20,132 bases of DNA, taken from NCBI GenBank assembly GCA_964410665.1, contig CAYPIE010000101.1, forward strand, positions 1 through 20,132, written 5' to 3'. Source of the stretch: CAYPIE01 sp964410665. GTDB taxonomy: Bacteria; Planctomycetota; Planctomycetia; Gemmatales; Gemmataceae. Both the position numbers and the translations under genes were made by a program. Shown in pieces: positions 1-9,002 of this stretch. Every line of letters starts with the position of its first letter. Within the stretch, counting starts at the first letter, position 1. The notes under the pieces were generated by a model. It did no database searches and was not told where the DNA came from. It saw only the letters and a program-made list of their open reading frames with translations.

Positions 1-3000
1 CCGACGCCACCCCCACCGGTGGTCGCACCAAAGAACAGCTGCTGTAACAGAGAAGCGGTCAGGGTAGCATCGGACTTGGTCAGGGTGAAGATACTGATCT
101 CCGCCCGGGCCGCGGCCAGTACATCGAGCTCTTCGATGAGCTTCAAGATCAGGTCCATGGTCGCTGGGGGCGCTGCCACCACCAGGCTGTTACTGCGTAT
201 GTCCGGGGTGAGATGGACATCCTCCAGAAAACCGGACTGGATGATGCGGTTGTCCTGAGGATTGCCGACGAATCGGAGGGATGAGGTCTTGGTGGTCAAT
301 CCAGTGCCTACACCGGCGGCGGTACCAACCCCACCGTCCAGCCCGCCAGCCCCACCGAGCCCACCGCCGCCAATGCCGCCCGCACCACCAAATCCGCCTG
401 CACCACCGCCAAAACCACCGGCGCCACCGAGACCTCCCGCGCCTCCGCCAAAACCACCCAGACCACCGCCACCTTGCTGAATCCCCCCAGCACCCGCCGT
501 GGGAATCACCCCTCCGGTAATCGTGGGGGGAACCACCCCTTGGGTCAGGGCCTGGATCAAGGTCAACGCCAGCTGGTCGGCCAACGTGTTCTGCAGACGT
601 ACCACCTTAAGATCATTGACCGCACTGGAGATGCTACTGTCAATCCGCTGAATCAGCTCGGCAATATCGGCCATATCCGCCGGGGAAGCCTGCACGAACA
701 CCGTGTTGGTGCTCGTGTCCGAAGAGATCGACACTTGGTTGACCAGTTCATTGGGGTAGCGGACCAAGTACAGCTGTTGCAGCAGGGTTGCGATCTGGGT
801 CGCCGATGCCCGCTTCAACGGGAACGAGCGGATCTTCATCTGCTCGCTGTTGGGCTGGTCGATCTTGCGGATCTCGTCCACCACGTCTTCGATCCGGCCC
901 TTCGGAGCGATCAGCAGCAGCGAGTTAAACCGCGGCAAAGGGAAGGTGGTCACCGGACCGGGCAGCTGAGTGAAAGCCTGGTTGGCCGGCAAAAACGGCG
1001 ACGGCGACTGCACCAGCCCGGGGGTGGTGTTGGTGGGCACGTTGCCAAACGGCCCGACGAGTATCCGGCTAAAGATCTGGTTGACGACATTGGAGACCAC
1101 CGTGGCATCTGCATGCACCATCGGGATGACCGCGACCACCGGTTCGGCCAGTTGCCCGATCTCCTCGATTCGCTTGATGATTTCCAGGATCAGCTTCACA
1201 TCGCCAGGGTTGTTACCGCTGAGCACGATAATGCCCAGTTCCGACAACGCCTGTGCCCGGACATCCCCTTGCGGACTGGGCAGATCAGGGCCTTCCCCCT
1301 GTTGGATCGGCGGCTGCATGCCCCCTTGGGGGGGCTGCCCCCGTTGGGGAGCAGCCGGCGGATTGGTGGGTTGCTGATAGTTGACCAGGTTTAGCTCGGG
1401 TTGCGAAACGGCAGTCAGTTGAGCCGAGCGTTGCGAAAGTTGTGGATCAAAGAAGATGGTCGGCTTGGGGTCATCCGTGACCCGTTGGTCAAAAAAATCG
1501 CGCCCTCCGCCAGAGCGATCCAAGGAGGCTCTTGGCCCCCCAGGCCCCCTGCGACCACCACCGCGATCGCCGCGATCGCCGCCACGACCACGATCAAAAC
1601 TACCACGGCTACTCCCTCGGTTCCCGTTAAACCGGCTGGATCCAGATCCTCGCATGTCCGAGCCGCGGTTACCGCCAACGGTAAAGCCACCGAACGGGAC
1701 AAAACCACCAAAACGATTGTCCGAGCGGTCCGATGTGCGTCCGTAGATCGCATCGACCGCCTGTTGCACCAAGGCAGGATCGATGCCATTGATCGGCATC
1801 ACCGTGACGGTCCGCGTCTCGCCCTTGGCGGCCTCGTCCAATTCCATCACCAGCTTTTTGACATCCTCAAACAGCGCATCGGGTGCGCCGACCACAATAC
1901 TGTTGGTTTGGATATCGGCCTCGACCGTCAGGATGGTTTTCGACTGGTCACCACTGGCCCGCCGGATCTCTCGGAAGAAGCGTGAGGTACGTCCGCCGCC
2001 CCCGGTCTCATCGACATAGATGTCCTCGACCAGCTCGGCTACCTCCTCGGCATTGGCATACTTGAGCCGGATTAGCCGTCGGCGAATCACTGCATTCGAG
2101 TCGGTTTCCCCGGAGTCGATTGCCCCATCAAGTAATCGCTTGATGGTTTGCATGTCTAGTGGGGAAGCCTTGACCAACAGCGAATTGCTGTTCGGGTCGG
2201 CAACCACACGGATACGGTTCGGTTGGGGGTTCTCTGGCAGGTCCCCACCTCGCCGAAATCGGTTAAAAAAGTCAAACGGGCTGCCACCGCGGCGAGAGCT
2301 GCTCGATTGGTCGGTAACGTTGAACGCCTCGTTGAGCACTTTTGCAGCCTCGATGGCATCGGCATTTTTCAGTCGAATAATCTCAAACGCCCCGGTCCCG
2401 TCGGGCGTCTTGGTGAGCAGGCGGATCAGCTCGGAGACGGTCTGCAGGGCTTCGGGGTCGTCACTGGTGACAATCAGTCGATTGCCCAGCGCGGTAATGG
2501 TGATGGGGGCTGGCCCCTTGGGCTGGTTGGCTTTTTCACCTTCCGGCTGGCTGGGGTCGACCAGCTGTGGCTTTTGAAAGGTGACAAAATGAAGCTTCTT
2601 GCCGAGCTGGCCATATTCGCGTGGGTCGAGCCGACGAGACATCGGCTGGTCATCGTTTTCCGAGGAGGGGGTGCGTTGTGGCTTTTGTCCAGGGATCACC
2701 TCGGTTTGCCGCCCGGGCCGGACGATGCGCAACTCGTTTGGCCGCATGCTCGGTAGCATTTGTTTGAGAGCCTCGGCCACCTCCGCGGCGCTGACGCCAC
2801 CGCCAAGGGTAATGCTGCGAACCCGTCCACTGAAGCCGCCGTTGCCTTTGACTGTACCGCTGAGCACCTCCAGAGCACTGCGGACATCGGTCACCTGCTC
2901 GGCGTTCCCCTTGACGATAATCGCGTTACGTTCCTCGTCCGCTGCGATAAACGGAGCGCCTTCCTCAGCATCAAAGTCCCCAGCATTAAACATTTCTTTG

Positions 3001-4316
3001 AGCGTTGTCGCCACCTTGCTGGCCTCACCCGTGGCTAGGGGCATCAGCTCGGTCTTGCTGCCCTTGCCTTCGGTCGCACCGGTTATTTGCTGAGCGATGT
3101 CGAAGTGGTCGTCGGGGGTAGCATAGACCAAAATCTGATTGGTCCCCACCGCCGAGATCCGCACCGACTTGACATCCTCAAAGACCTCCTTCAGAGTCTG
3201 AGCGATCGGTTCTGCCGAGCCAGACGGCACCGTGTAAGTCTTGAGGACCGGCTCGCCGACCACCACGGGGGGCTGGCCGGGGGGCTGGGGCACATCGATC
3301 TTGGTCACCACACCACGAGCCTGGGCAATCTTGTTGGGCGGCCCCGAAACCAGCACAATATTCAGCCGCTCGTCCGAGGTGATGAACACCTTATTTTCCT
3401 GGTTCTGTGCGGCGAGCTGGGCAAACTGTCGCGGGTCGAAGCGACCGCGGTCGCCATCACGGTTACGGTCGCGACCAAACTGCCGAGGGTCAAAGCGACT
3501 GAAGGGATTACTGCTGTCATCGCTGACGCCGAGTTGTTCTTTGAGAATCCGCTCGGCTTGACGTGCCTTAATATAGACACACTTGTGCGAGTAGCTTTCA
3601 GCCGAACCGCCTTCGGAGCTCTCGTAGCGAGCGATATCACCAACGATCCGCCGCAAGTTGGCCACGGTATCCTGCAGTACTAGCTGATTGGCCGCCTTGA
3701 TCGGCGTCACCGAGCCGAATGGGCCCAGCATCGGATCGATCCCCTCTGCCAAACTTTCGGCCACTAGCGAGTTCAGTGGCAGGGTCAGCTGGACAATTTC
3801 AGTACGACCAAACTGATCAAGTTCTTTCAATGTGACTCGCTGCAGCAAGGCAGGGTCGATCGGTTTATCTGCGGGAACCACCGTGAAGCTCGCCGAACGC
3901 TGGATCAGGAGGAACTTCTCGGCCAGAAGTGCCTCATTCAGTACATCGATGAGTTCCGGCAGGGTGTATTGCGGCTTGACACCATTGGTTTGGCTGCCAA
4001 TCAGAGTAAACGAACCGGTCGGTAAGGTGCTACTAATCACGGGTTTGCCGCTAATACGCGACAAGTCCTCAAACACCTTGACCCAAGGCCGATCACGCAT
4101 CTCAAACTCATAGCGCTTCGCCGGTTTGGCCGGTGGTGCCGCTGCATCAGCGGGCTTGATCCTTGGTGCCCCATTGGGAACACCGTTCAACGGTGGCGGA
4201 GGGGGTGGGAGGTTGGGCTCTTGAGCCCGGGCCGGAAGGACCACGCACAGCCCCAGGAGCCCCAAACTCCAAAGACCGTTCGGCCTGCGGCCGTGGCGAC
4301 CCGTTGTGGTTTGCAT
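1..4316 (-). CDS. gspD: Giant GspD-like protein with multiple secretin N-domains (3' end outside window)
   Basis: The frame is open from an ATG at 4316 to the left edge, at least 1438 codons with no stop. Residues 1-31 look like a Sec signal peptide: arginine-rich start, a hydrophobic stretch, then ALA-type cleavage at ARA before QEP. A proline-rich linker follows. An N0-like domain (about 68-152) precedes about a dozen repeats of the secretin N-domain pattern (beta-alpha-beta-beta-alpha, with signatures such as TNSIVVGAP, SNSLLVKAS, STNTVFVQAS, SNSLVVAAP, each followed by a helix ending near LD). Rough spans are 171-229, 239-341, 356-407, 419-482, 495-636, 643-731, 739-824, 834-1056, 1058-1149, 1159-1226, 1233-1401, and one cut by the edge. 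Low-complexity inserts lie inside some modules (RG-rich about 890-933, Gly-rich about 1280-1327). Known secretins end in a beta-barrel domain; it has not appeared by the window edge, so channel function is inferred. The gene is last in the T2SS locus, and a GGGGG tract precedes its ATG. Confidence 0.88.
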   Translation of the reverse strand, partial: MQTTTGRHGRRPNGLWSLGLLGLCVVLPARAQEPNLPPPPPPLNGVPNGAPRIKPADAAAPPAKPAKRYEFEMRDRPWVKVFEDLSRISGKPVISSTLPTGSFTLIGSQTNGVKPQYTLPELIDVLNEALLAEKFLLIQRSASFTVVPADKPIDPALLQRVTLKELDQFGRTEIVQLTLPLNSLVAESLAEGIDPMLGPFGSVTPIKAANQLVLQDTVANLRRIVGDIARYESSEGGSAESYSHKCVYIKARQAERILKEQLGVSDDSSNPFSRFDPRQFGRDRNRDGDRGRFDPRQFAQLAAQNQENKVFITSDERLNIVLVSGPPNKIAQARGVVTKIDVPQPPGQPPVVVGEPVLKTYTVPSGSAEPIAQTLKEVFEDVKSVRISAVGTNQILVYATPDDHFDIAQQITGATEGKGSKTELMPLATGEASKVATTLKEMFNAGDFDAEEGAPFIAADEERNAIIVKGNAEQVTDVRSALEVLSGTVKGNGGFSGRVRSITLGGGVSAAEVAEALKQMLPSMRPNELRIVRPGRQTEVIPGQKPQRTPSSENDDQPMSRRLDPREYGQLGKKLHFVTFQKPQLVDPSQPEGEKANQPKGPAPITITALGNRLIVTSDDPEALQTVSELIRLLTKTPDGTGAFEIIRLKNADAIEAAKVLNEAFNVTDQSSSSRRGGSPFDFFNRFRRGGDLPENPQPNRIRVVADPNSNSLLVKASPLDMQTIKRLLDGAIDSGETDSNAVIRRRLIRLKYANAEEVAELVEDIYVDETGGGGRTSRFFREIRRASGDQSKTILTVEADIQTNSIVVGAPDALFEDVKKLVMELDEAAKGETRTVTVMPINGIDPALVQQAVDAIYGRTSDRSDNRFGGFVPFGGFTVGGNRGSDMRGSGSSRFNGNRGSSRGSFDRGRGGDRGDRGGGRRGPGGPRASLDRSGGGRDFFDQRVTDDPKPTIFFDPQLSQRSAQLTAVSQPELNLVNYQQPTNPPAAPQRGQPPQGGMQPPIQQGEGPDLPSPQGDVRAQALSELGIIVLSGNNPGDVKLILEIIKRIEEIGQLAEPVVAVIPMVHADATVVSNVVNQIFSRILVGPFGNVPTNTTPGLVQSPSPFLPANQAFTQLPGPVTTFPLPRFNSLLLIAPKGRIEDVVDEIRKIDQPNSEQMKIRSFPLKRASATQIATLLQQLYLVRYPNELVNQVSISSDTSTNTVFVQASPADMADIAELIQRIDSSISSAVNDLKVVRLQNTLADQLALTLIQALTQGVVPPTITGGVIPTAGAGGIQQGGGGLGGFGGGAGGLGGAGGFGGGAGGFGGAGGIGGGGLGGAGGLDGGVGTAAGVGTGLTTKTSSLRFVGNPQDNRIIQSGFLEDVHLTPDIRSNSLVVAAPPATMDLILKLIEELDVLAAARAEISIFTLTKSDATLTASLLQQLFFGATTGGGGV

Positions 4317-4445
4317 AGAACTGCCCCCGTGTAGCTGAGAAACAGCGTTTCCGATCTGACCACAGCCTCATCCATTCAATGACCAAAGTCGGCACAATCA
4401 GAATAGCCAGATCACGCTTTTCGAATTTTGTTCAGAATCTCTTCA

Positions 4446-5723
4446 TCATCGCCCACGCCGTGACGACAAAGCCTGTGGCTCGGGCAGCGGCAAGCCGGGA
4501 GGGAGACTCAACAACAGCCATGCCTCCTGGCCCCGCACCGGGCGAACATTGGCGAGCACCTCGCCAATCGGCCAACGAATCACCTTGGGTAAACAGTCTT
4601 CGGGCGACCCCCCGGCCAACAGCCCCAGCCCGTCACGCAGCGTCCCCAAGGTATCCAGTTCTTGCAGAACAATCTCGTCGTTGCCAAACCGGACCAGACG
4701 AAACATGCGATGAAGTTCCGAGCCCTCTTCGCCAAAACTCAGGTAACGCGACCCCCGTCGTCCCCCCGAAAGACGCTTACGCTGTTTATTCAAATAAAAA
4801 TACGACCAAACACGTCCAGAGCCGTCCCCCGACAGCCGTAACTCATAGTCGTAATTTTGTGCGTAGTCCCATAGCTTGGCAATCGCGGTCTGATAATTGG
4901 GAGCGATCCTCATGCCAGCACCGGCCAGAATATGCAAGGCCGAATTCTCCTCGGGGGTACGCACCTCGTCGAAGGTGATCGCCGACAGGCGAACATAGGG
5001 GGTAAAGTCAAACTCTGGTGGCTTCTCCTCGACCGGAGGGGGGGGCGGGGGGCCAAAAAAGACATCCTTGCTGGTCAGGGCGATGTAATCGCGATTCGCC
5101 GCGAGTCGTTTTAGTGGCGGAACTTCCTCCGAAGGCAATAGCTCCTTACGGTCCGGCGCAGTGTCGAGGATCAGCGCCTCGATTTGCATGTTCACCTGCA
5201 GCTCATCCTGGCGGCTGGTGGCCAACCGCTGCACCGTGATGCTCTTGATCTGGTGCAACAGGTTCATGCCATAAAAGCCTTCCATAAACCGGACCAGGTT
5301 GTCTAACTTGCCCCGTGCCTTGTTGGTAAAGGTCAGCCGCTGGAAAATCGGCACCTTCTTTCCACGCTGCATCAGGGTGGGCACGTTGGTCGACTCGGCC
5401 GGGCGGGTGCCGATGCTGATCGAGGTCTCGTCGAAGCCGCTGCTGCGGAACAGCTTGTTCAGTTCGATCTCGTACTCGCGTTGCGCTCGATTCACATTGG
5501 CTGGCAAACTGCGTTTGCTTTCTGCGACCAATTCGGGCAGACGCTGCTGGATGCGTTCGATCTCTTTCTTCTGATCACGAAGCGCTTCTTGAAGTGAAGT
5601 CAGTCGCGTCTGTCGCTCCTGGATCGGTCGATAGAGAAATTGGTAGCCGCCAATGCCCCCCACACCGAGGAAGATGACGCCCAGCAACACCAGCATCAAC
5701 AGCCGTTCGCGTTGATTACTCAT
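4446..5723 (-). CDS. PilO/GspM-like inner-membrane assembly protein with C-terminal extension
   Basis: 425 residues from an ATG at 5723 that overlaps the upstream stop codon by one base (TAATG), a typical coupled start. An in-frame extension to 5906 exists but runs antiparallel through no recognisable domain, so I reject it. Residues about 8-29 form one membrane helix, residues about 33-66 look coiled-coil, and about 75-190 resemble the ferredoxin-like PilO fold (segments LDNLVRFMEGFYGM and ELQVNMQIEALIL). A run of six prolines near residue 223 joins this to a further 190-residue domain. That part (YVRLSAITFDEV, later NDEIVLQELD) may play the role of PilP or GspC, but the similarity is weak and this is inference. 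PilO/GspM proteins pair with PilN/GspL in the inner membrane and link the ATPase platform to the secretin, which fits its place between the PilMN-like and gspD genes. At 425 residues it is about twice the usual PilO length. Confidence 0.75.
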   Translation of the reverse strand: MSNQRERLLMLVLLGVIFLGVGGIGGYQFLYRPIQERQTRLTSLQEALRDQKKEIERIQQRLPELVAESKRSLPANVNRAQREYEIELNKLFRSSGFDETSISIGTRPAESTNVPTLMQRGKKVPIFQRLTFTNKARGKLDNLVRFMEGFYGMNLLHQIKSITVQRLATSRQDELQVNMQIEALILDTAPDRKELLPSEEVPPLKRLAANRDYIALTSKDVFFGPPPPPPVEEKPPEFDFTPYVRLSAITFDEVRTPEENSALHILAGAGMRIAPNYQTAIAKLWDYAQNYDYELRLSGDGSGRVWSYFYLNKQRKRLSGGRRGSRYLSFGEEGSELHRMFRLVRFGNDEIVLQELDTLGTLRDGLGLLAGGSPEDCLPKVIRWPIGEVLANVRPVRGQEAWLLLSLPPGLPLPEPQALSSRRGR

Positions 5724-7387
5724 TAGCGTCCTCCCCCTGGAGCAAAGTTGCCACCCATCCCGAAGCCACCCCCACCGAAGCCGCCGCCGCCAAAGCGGTT
5801 GAACGGGTTCATTGCATCGTCTTGTTGATCTTGGTCGTCCTCCGCATTCACCACTACCGGCAAGGCCCGGACATACTCCTCGGGCGGACGTGGTTTGATT
5901 TGCCACTTGAGCGTGTATTCAAGACGGAGATTACTCGAGCGACCGCGGGGGCTGGTTCGCGAGCCACGTGGGCCGACGGCATAGTGATCATCCTGCGTCA
6001 ATTCCATCATCAGCTCTACCGCACGTTCGCTACGATCGGTCGCCACCTCGATCTCACTGCTGGCCACGTACGCGCGCTGCGATTCGGTCGCAGGCCGGCG
6101 ATTGCGATTCCGATTGCTGGTCCGCAGCATGGGCACACCCCGCCACTGTTTGAGCCGGGCATGCTTCGGATCGGGAAAGCTGGCAACCAGGTCATACAGT
6201 TCATCCAGCCAGACGATCTCACGATCCTGCCATTCCTGAACACCGTCGAGCCGCTTGCGATCGTTCGACAGTTTGCCCAGCTCCCGATCCAGGTTGCTCT
6301 TCTGGGCCTGGAGCACCGCCACCTCGGCATCCAGATCGGATTGCACCTTCAGGCTGTAAAGGATGCCCCCAATCATCAACAACCCCATGATCGAAGCGAC
6401 GATCAGCAACAGACGCTGATTGGGGTCGCGTTCCGGCGCGGGTTCCCGGGGCGAAAGAAAGTTCACCGGTAAGGCCGAGCGGCTGCGACTGTGCAGTGCC
6501 ACCAACCCGGTAAGGCCGGCAAAGTGAGCATGGGCACTCGGTTCAATCTCGTTCGGCACGCCTGCGAGTGGGTCAAAGGTATGTACGGGCACCGGTACGC
6601 CATGGGCAACCCGGCCACTCCAACCTGTGGGTCCGCTCGCTTCCGCCACATACAGAGCTTGGATCGGCTCGCCCGGATGCTGCCCGGCGTAGACGGTCAA
6701 ATTACGTTTGAGTTCGCCGATTAAGGCTCGCTCGGTCGCGAGGGCCGGATTTGATAGGGTGCGGCTAAACACCACCTCACCCTGTTTGACCACGGTAAAC
6801 TCACCCCAGCGCTCGCCGCGGGTCAGCAGAGCCAGGGCATCGTCATCCCGCTCGGGTCCCAGCACGGCTCCCGACTGCACAGCCTGCTCCAACCCGGCGC
6901 TGGCGGCAAACGGGCGGGCGGTGAGCCCGATCAGCTTGAGCCCGGCCGCCTCGGCCAGCTGGCGGTAGGTCTGCACCACCTCTTTCTTGACCACCACCGC
7001 CACGGCATGCCGCTCGTTCGGACTGCTCTGCTTGGGCAGTGGGCAGTAGTCGATGATCACACTGTCGGGACCATCGGTGATTTCCTTCACCGTCTGAAAA
7101 CGGACCAGGGCGGGCTCCTCGGCGGATTTGACCGAGGCAGGGAACTTAACATCCTTCAGGATCAGACGATCGCGACCCACACACGCCACCAGCGGAGCCG
7201 CGGAAATCTCATTGTCCTTGAGATGCTCGCGAAGCCTTTGACCGAGTTGGGTAGCGTTGGCCGTTGTCAACGGCTCCGCCTCACGAAACGAGATTGCTTG
7301 CTCAATCTTGACCTGCGTTCCCTTGACCGTGGCGGTCAAAAGATGCAGCGTGTCATGATCGACATCCACGGCGAGAAAACGTGCCAC
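5723..7387 (-). CDS. PilM-PilN/GspL-like fusion protein
   Basis: 554 residues from a GTG at 7387, chosen because GGAG sits 8 nt upstream; a TTG at 7393 is only 2 nt from that site. The N-terminal ~310 residues begin with FLAVDVDHDTLHLL, as in actin-like PilM/GspL cytoplasmic domains that bind the assembly ATPase. One membrane helix lies at about 324-345 (LLLIVASIMGLLMIGGILYS), followed by a coiled coil (about 348-390) as in PilN. In type IV pili PilM and PilN are usually separate genes; GspL joins the same parts, so the protein can be read as GspL or as a PilM-PilN fusion. A basic segment with many arginines and asparagines lies near residue 430, and the last 25 residues are glycine-rich (FGGGGFGGGGFGMGG), which is unusual for the family. 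It lies 85 nt after gspK and overlaps the PilO-like gene by one base. Confidence 0.8.
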   Translation of the reverse strand: MARFLAVDVDHDTLHLLTATVKGTQVKIEQAISFREAEPLTTANATQLGQRLREHLKDNEISAAPLVACVGRDRLILKDVKFPASVKSAEEPALVRFQTVKEITDGPDSVIIDYCPLPKQSSPNERHAVAVVVKKEVVQTYRQLAEAAGLKLIGLTARPFAASAGLEQAVQSGAVLGPERDDDALALLTRGERWGEFTVVKQGEVVFSRTLSNPALATERALIGELKRNLTVYAGQHPGEPIQALYVAEASGPTGWSGRVAHGVPVPVHTFDPLAGVPNEIEPSAHAHFAGLTGLVALHSRSRSALPVNFLSPREPAPERDPNQRLLLIVASIMGLLMIGGILYSLKVQSDLDAEVAVLQAQKSNLDRELGKLSNDRKRLDGVQEWQDREIVWLDELYDLVASFPDPKHARLKQWRGVPMLRTSNRNRNRRPATESQRAYVASSEIEVATDRSERAVELMMELTQDDHYAVGPRGSRTSPRGRSSNLRLEYTLKWQIKPRPPEEYVRALPVVVNAEDDQDQQDDAMNPFNRFGGGGFGGGGFGMGGNFAPGGGR

Positions 7388-7446
7388 GATCAACTCTCCG
7401 TAAGGTCATCCATTCAAACATCCTGTTGCCCTCCTTGCCCTGCTCC

Positions 7447-7467
7447 CCTGGACCTGCCTCGTCCAGG
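7447..7467 (-). promoter_or_regulatory. Hairpin just after the gspK stop codon
   Basis: A perfect 7-bp inverted repeat, CCTGGAC and GTCCAGG, with a 7-nt loop, starts 6 nt after the gspK stop and precedes the PilMN-like gene. No T-tract follows on the minus strand, so a complete terminator is unlikely. It could be an mRNA processing or stability element inside the operon, but this is inference from the symmetry alone. Confidence 0.35.
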
Positions 7468-7472
7468 TCGTC

Positions 7473-9002
7473 TCATTCACGTATGGGAAACCCAGGACCA
7501 AGTTCCGACAAATCCCGCCAGTAGACAATGCGCGGGTTGCCTTGATTAGTGTCAATGACCGCTTCAATCCGCGTCGCGGGGCCAGGCTGGCGGAAAAACC
7601 CGACCGACTGGAAACGGTACACCTGACTGCGTGCGGTGATGTATCGTTCAAGACTTTGGGCCGTACGGGCATCCACCCCGGCATCGGTGACCAACCAGGC
7701 CAGCGTGTCATAAATCGGATCCGGCGCATCGATGCTATCGAGTGGTGGTCGCTGATCGAGAATCGACTGCACCAGTTCGGGCTGATCGCGGAATACTGGT
7801 AGGGCCTCAAGCACGGCGCGTGGGGCCGTGTTGACATTAATCCGTGCGGGGATCTCGGCCGCTTGACGGGTCGTACACTGATCGAACACCAGGGGTAAGT
7901 TGGTACGCAAGGACTCCGCCCCCGTGCTCAAGGGCGAGCCAAACCGCTGTGGCGGTGCCTCGTCGCCACGCCCAGGGATCTCCACCTGCGTGTCGACCAG
8001 CTCAAACAGCGATGAGAGAGACCGCAGCCCCCGGGTCTGGCCAAGGCGGGAGGTCACTGCGGCCGCCAACCCATCCGGAGACCCCTGAACTGCACGATTC
8101 TCCCCTTCGCCTCCGCTTTCAGCCGGACCATACAGCCGGTAGGCCAATAGGTAGTTGGTCACTTCCGGACCCAGAATGGGTTCGAGCTGTTCTTGCAGTT
8201 CCCTTAGGTTGCTGCTGTTGAGGAAGATCCGCTCGGCATCGTTACTCGCCCGGTTCAGCTCTCGGCTGTACACCGTCAGATAGCGAGACCAGCCTTGAAG
8301 GATTGTCGCAGGATCGTCGCTCTCGCCATTGCGGTCGAAATCATTGCCAAAGAGCAACTCCGGGGTCATCCCTCGCACCAACAACAGCTCTTCCAGGGTA
8401 TTCAGCCGGCCATTCTTCGCCCGGTAGGGAGGCAAGCGACCCGAATAGCTCTGGCTCTCCGCCCCGTTGGGACGGATCTCTTCGTCCTCATCAATCCAGT
8501 CGAGGATGGCATTGGCAATCGCATCGGTCATCCCCGGTAGTGATAGCAAAATCTCCAGGGCGACCTCGCCCGAGGGATCGGCCTCAATCAGGGTATTTAG
8601 ATTAATCTTTCCACTCTCATCGCTTACGCCATAACGAAACGGGATATAATTGGCAGTAAACTCATCTTCGTTAATGGCAAAGATGCTGAACATCCCTTCC
8701 GAGCTGCCGTTGACGCTCGGCTGGACCACCACCTGTTGGAAGACGCCGGGATTGTCATACGGATTGCGGGCAAGAAGCGTCTCAAACTGCTCCGGGTCGG
8801 ACAGGACCGCTGCGGCGTAGTGAATGCCCGACTCGGCCAGCTCCTTGGTCTGGGCCGACCGTAAGGTGTTCAACGCCGCCCGAGATTCCCCAGACATGAA
8901 GTCGGAGAATTGGTAGGCCGCCAGCGCTAAGAGGGTCACCACAATCAGCACGGACAACAGCACAAAGCCAGGCCGCTTTTGAGGGCATCGAGAGATTCTC
9001 AT
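7473..9002 (-). CDS. gspK: General secretion pathway protein K (minor pseudopilin)
   Basis: 509 residues. The prepilin-type N-terminus is basic up to G12, then FVLLSVLIVVTLLALAAYQF. Position +5 after cleavage is serine, not glutamate; absence of Glu5 is the known hallmark of GspK. The T2SSK helical domain is recognisable: INLNTL, LLSLPGMTDAIANAILDWID, an acidic stretch, PPYRAKNGRLNTLEELLLVRGM and PELLF (about 130-235). At 509 residues it is longer than the roughly 320-residue proteobacterial proteins. GspK caps the pseudopilus tip with GspI and GspJ. The ATG overlaps the gspJ stop by four bases (ATGA), indicating coupled translation. Confidence 0.93.
   Translation of the reverse strand: MRISRCPQKRPGFVLLSVLIVVTLLALAAYQFSDFMSGESRAALNTLRSAQTKELAESGIHYAAAVLSDPEQFETLLARNPYDNPGVFQQVVVQPSVNGSSEGMFSIFAINEDEFTANYIPFRYGVSDESGKINLNTLIEADPSGEVALEILLSLPGMTDAIANAILDWIDEDEEIRPNGAESQSYSGRLPPYRAKNGRLNTLEELLLVRGMTPELLFGNDFDRNGESDDPATILQGWSRYLTVYSRELNRASNDAERIFLNSSNLRELQEQLEPILGPEVTNYLLAYRLYGPAESGGEGENRAVQGSPDGLAAAVTSRLGQTRGLRSLSSLFELVDTQVEIPGRGDEAPPQRFGSPLSTGAESLRTNLPLVFDQCTTRQAAEIPARINVNTAPRAVLEALPVFRDQPELVQSILDQRPPLDSIDAPDPIYDTLAWLVTDAGVDARTAQSLERYITARSQVYRFQSVGFFRQPGPATRIEAVIDTNQGNPRIVYWRDLSELGPGFPIRE

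Noticed and set aside
262..480. Proline-rich plus-strand ORF
   Set aside because: It is the complement of the glycine-rich tract of the gspD-like protein.
474..1394. 306-codon plus-strand ORF
   Set aside because: It lies antisense to the gspD-like frame, which is continuous and full of secretin N-domain signatures; the plus product has no recognisable domain.
5724..5906. 61-residue N-terminal extension of the PilO-like protein
   Set aside because: It overlaps the PilMN-like gene in another frame, has no membrane or domain pattern, and the TAATG junction at 5723 gives a better start.
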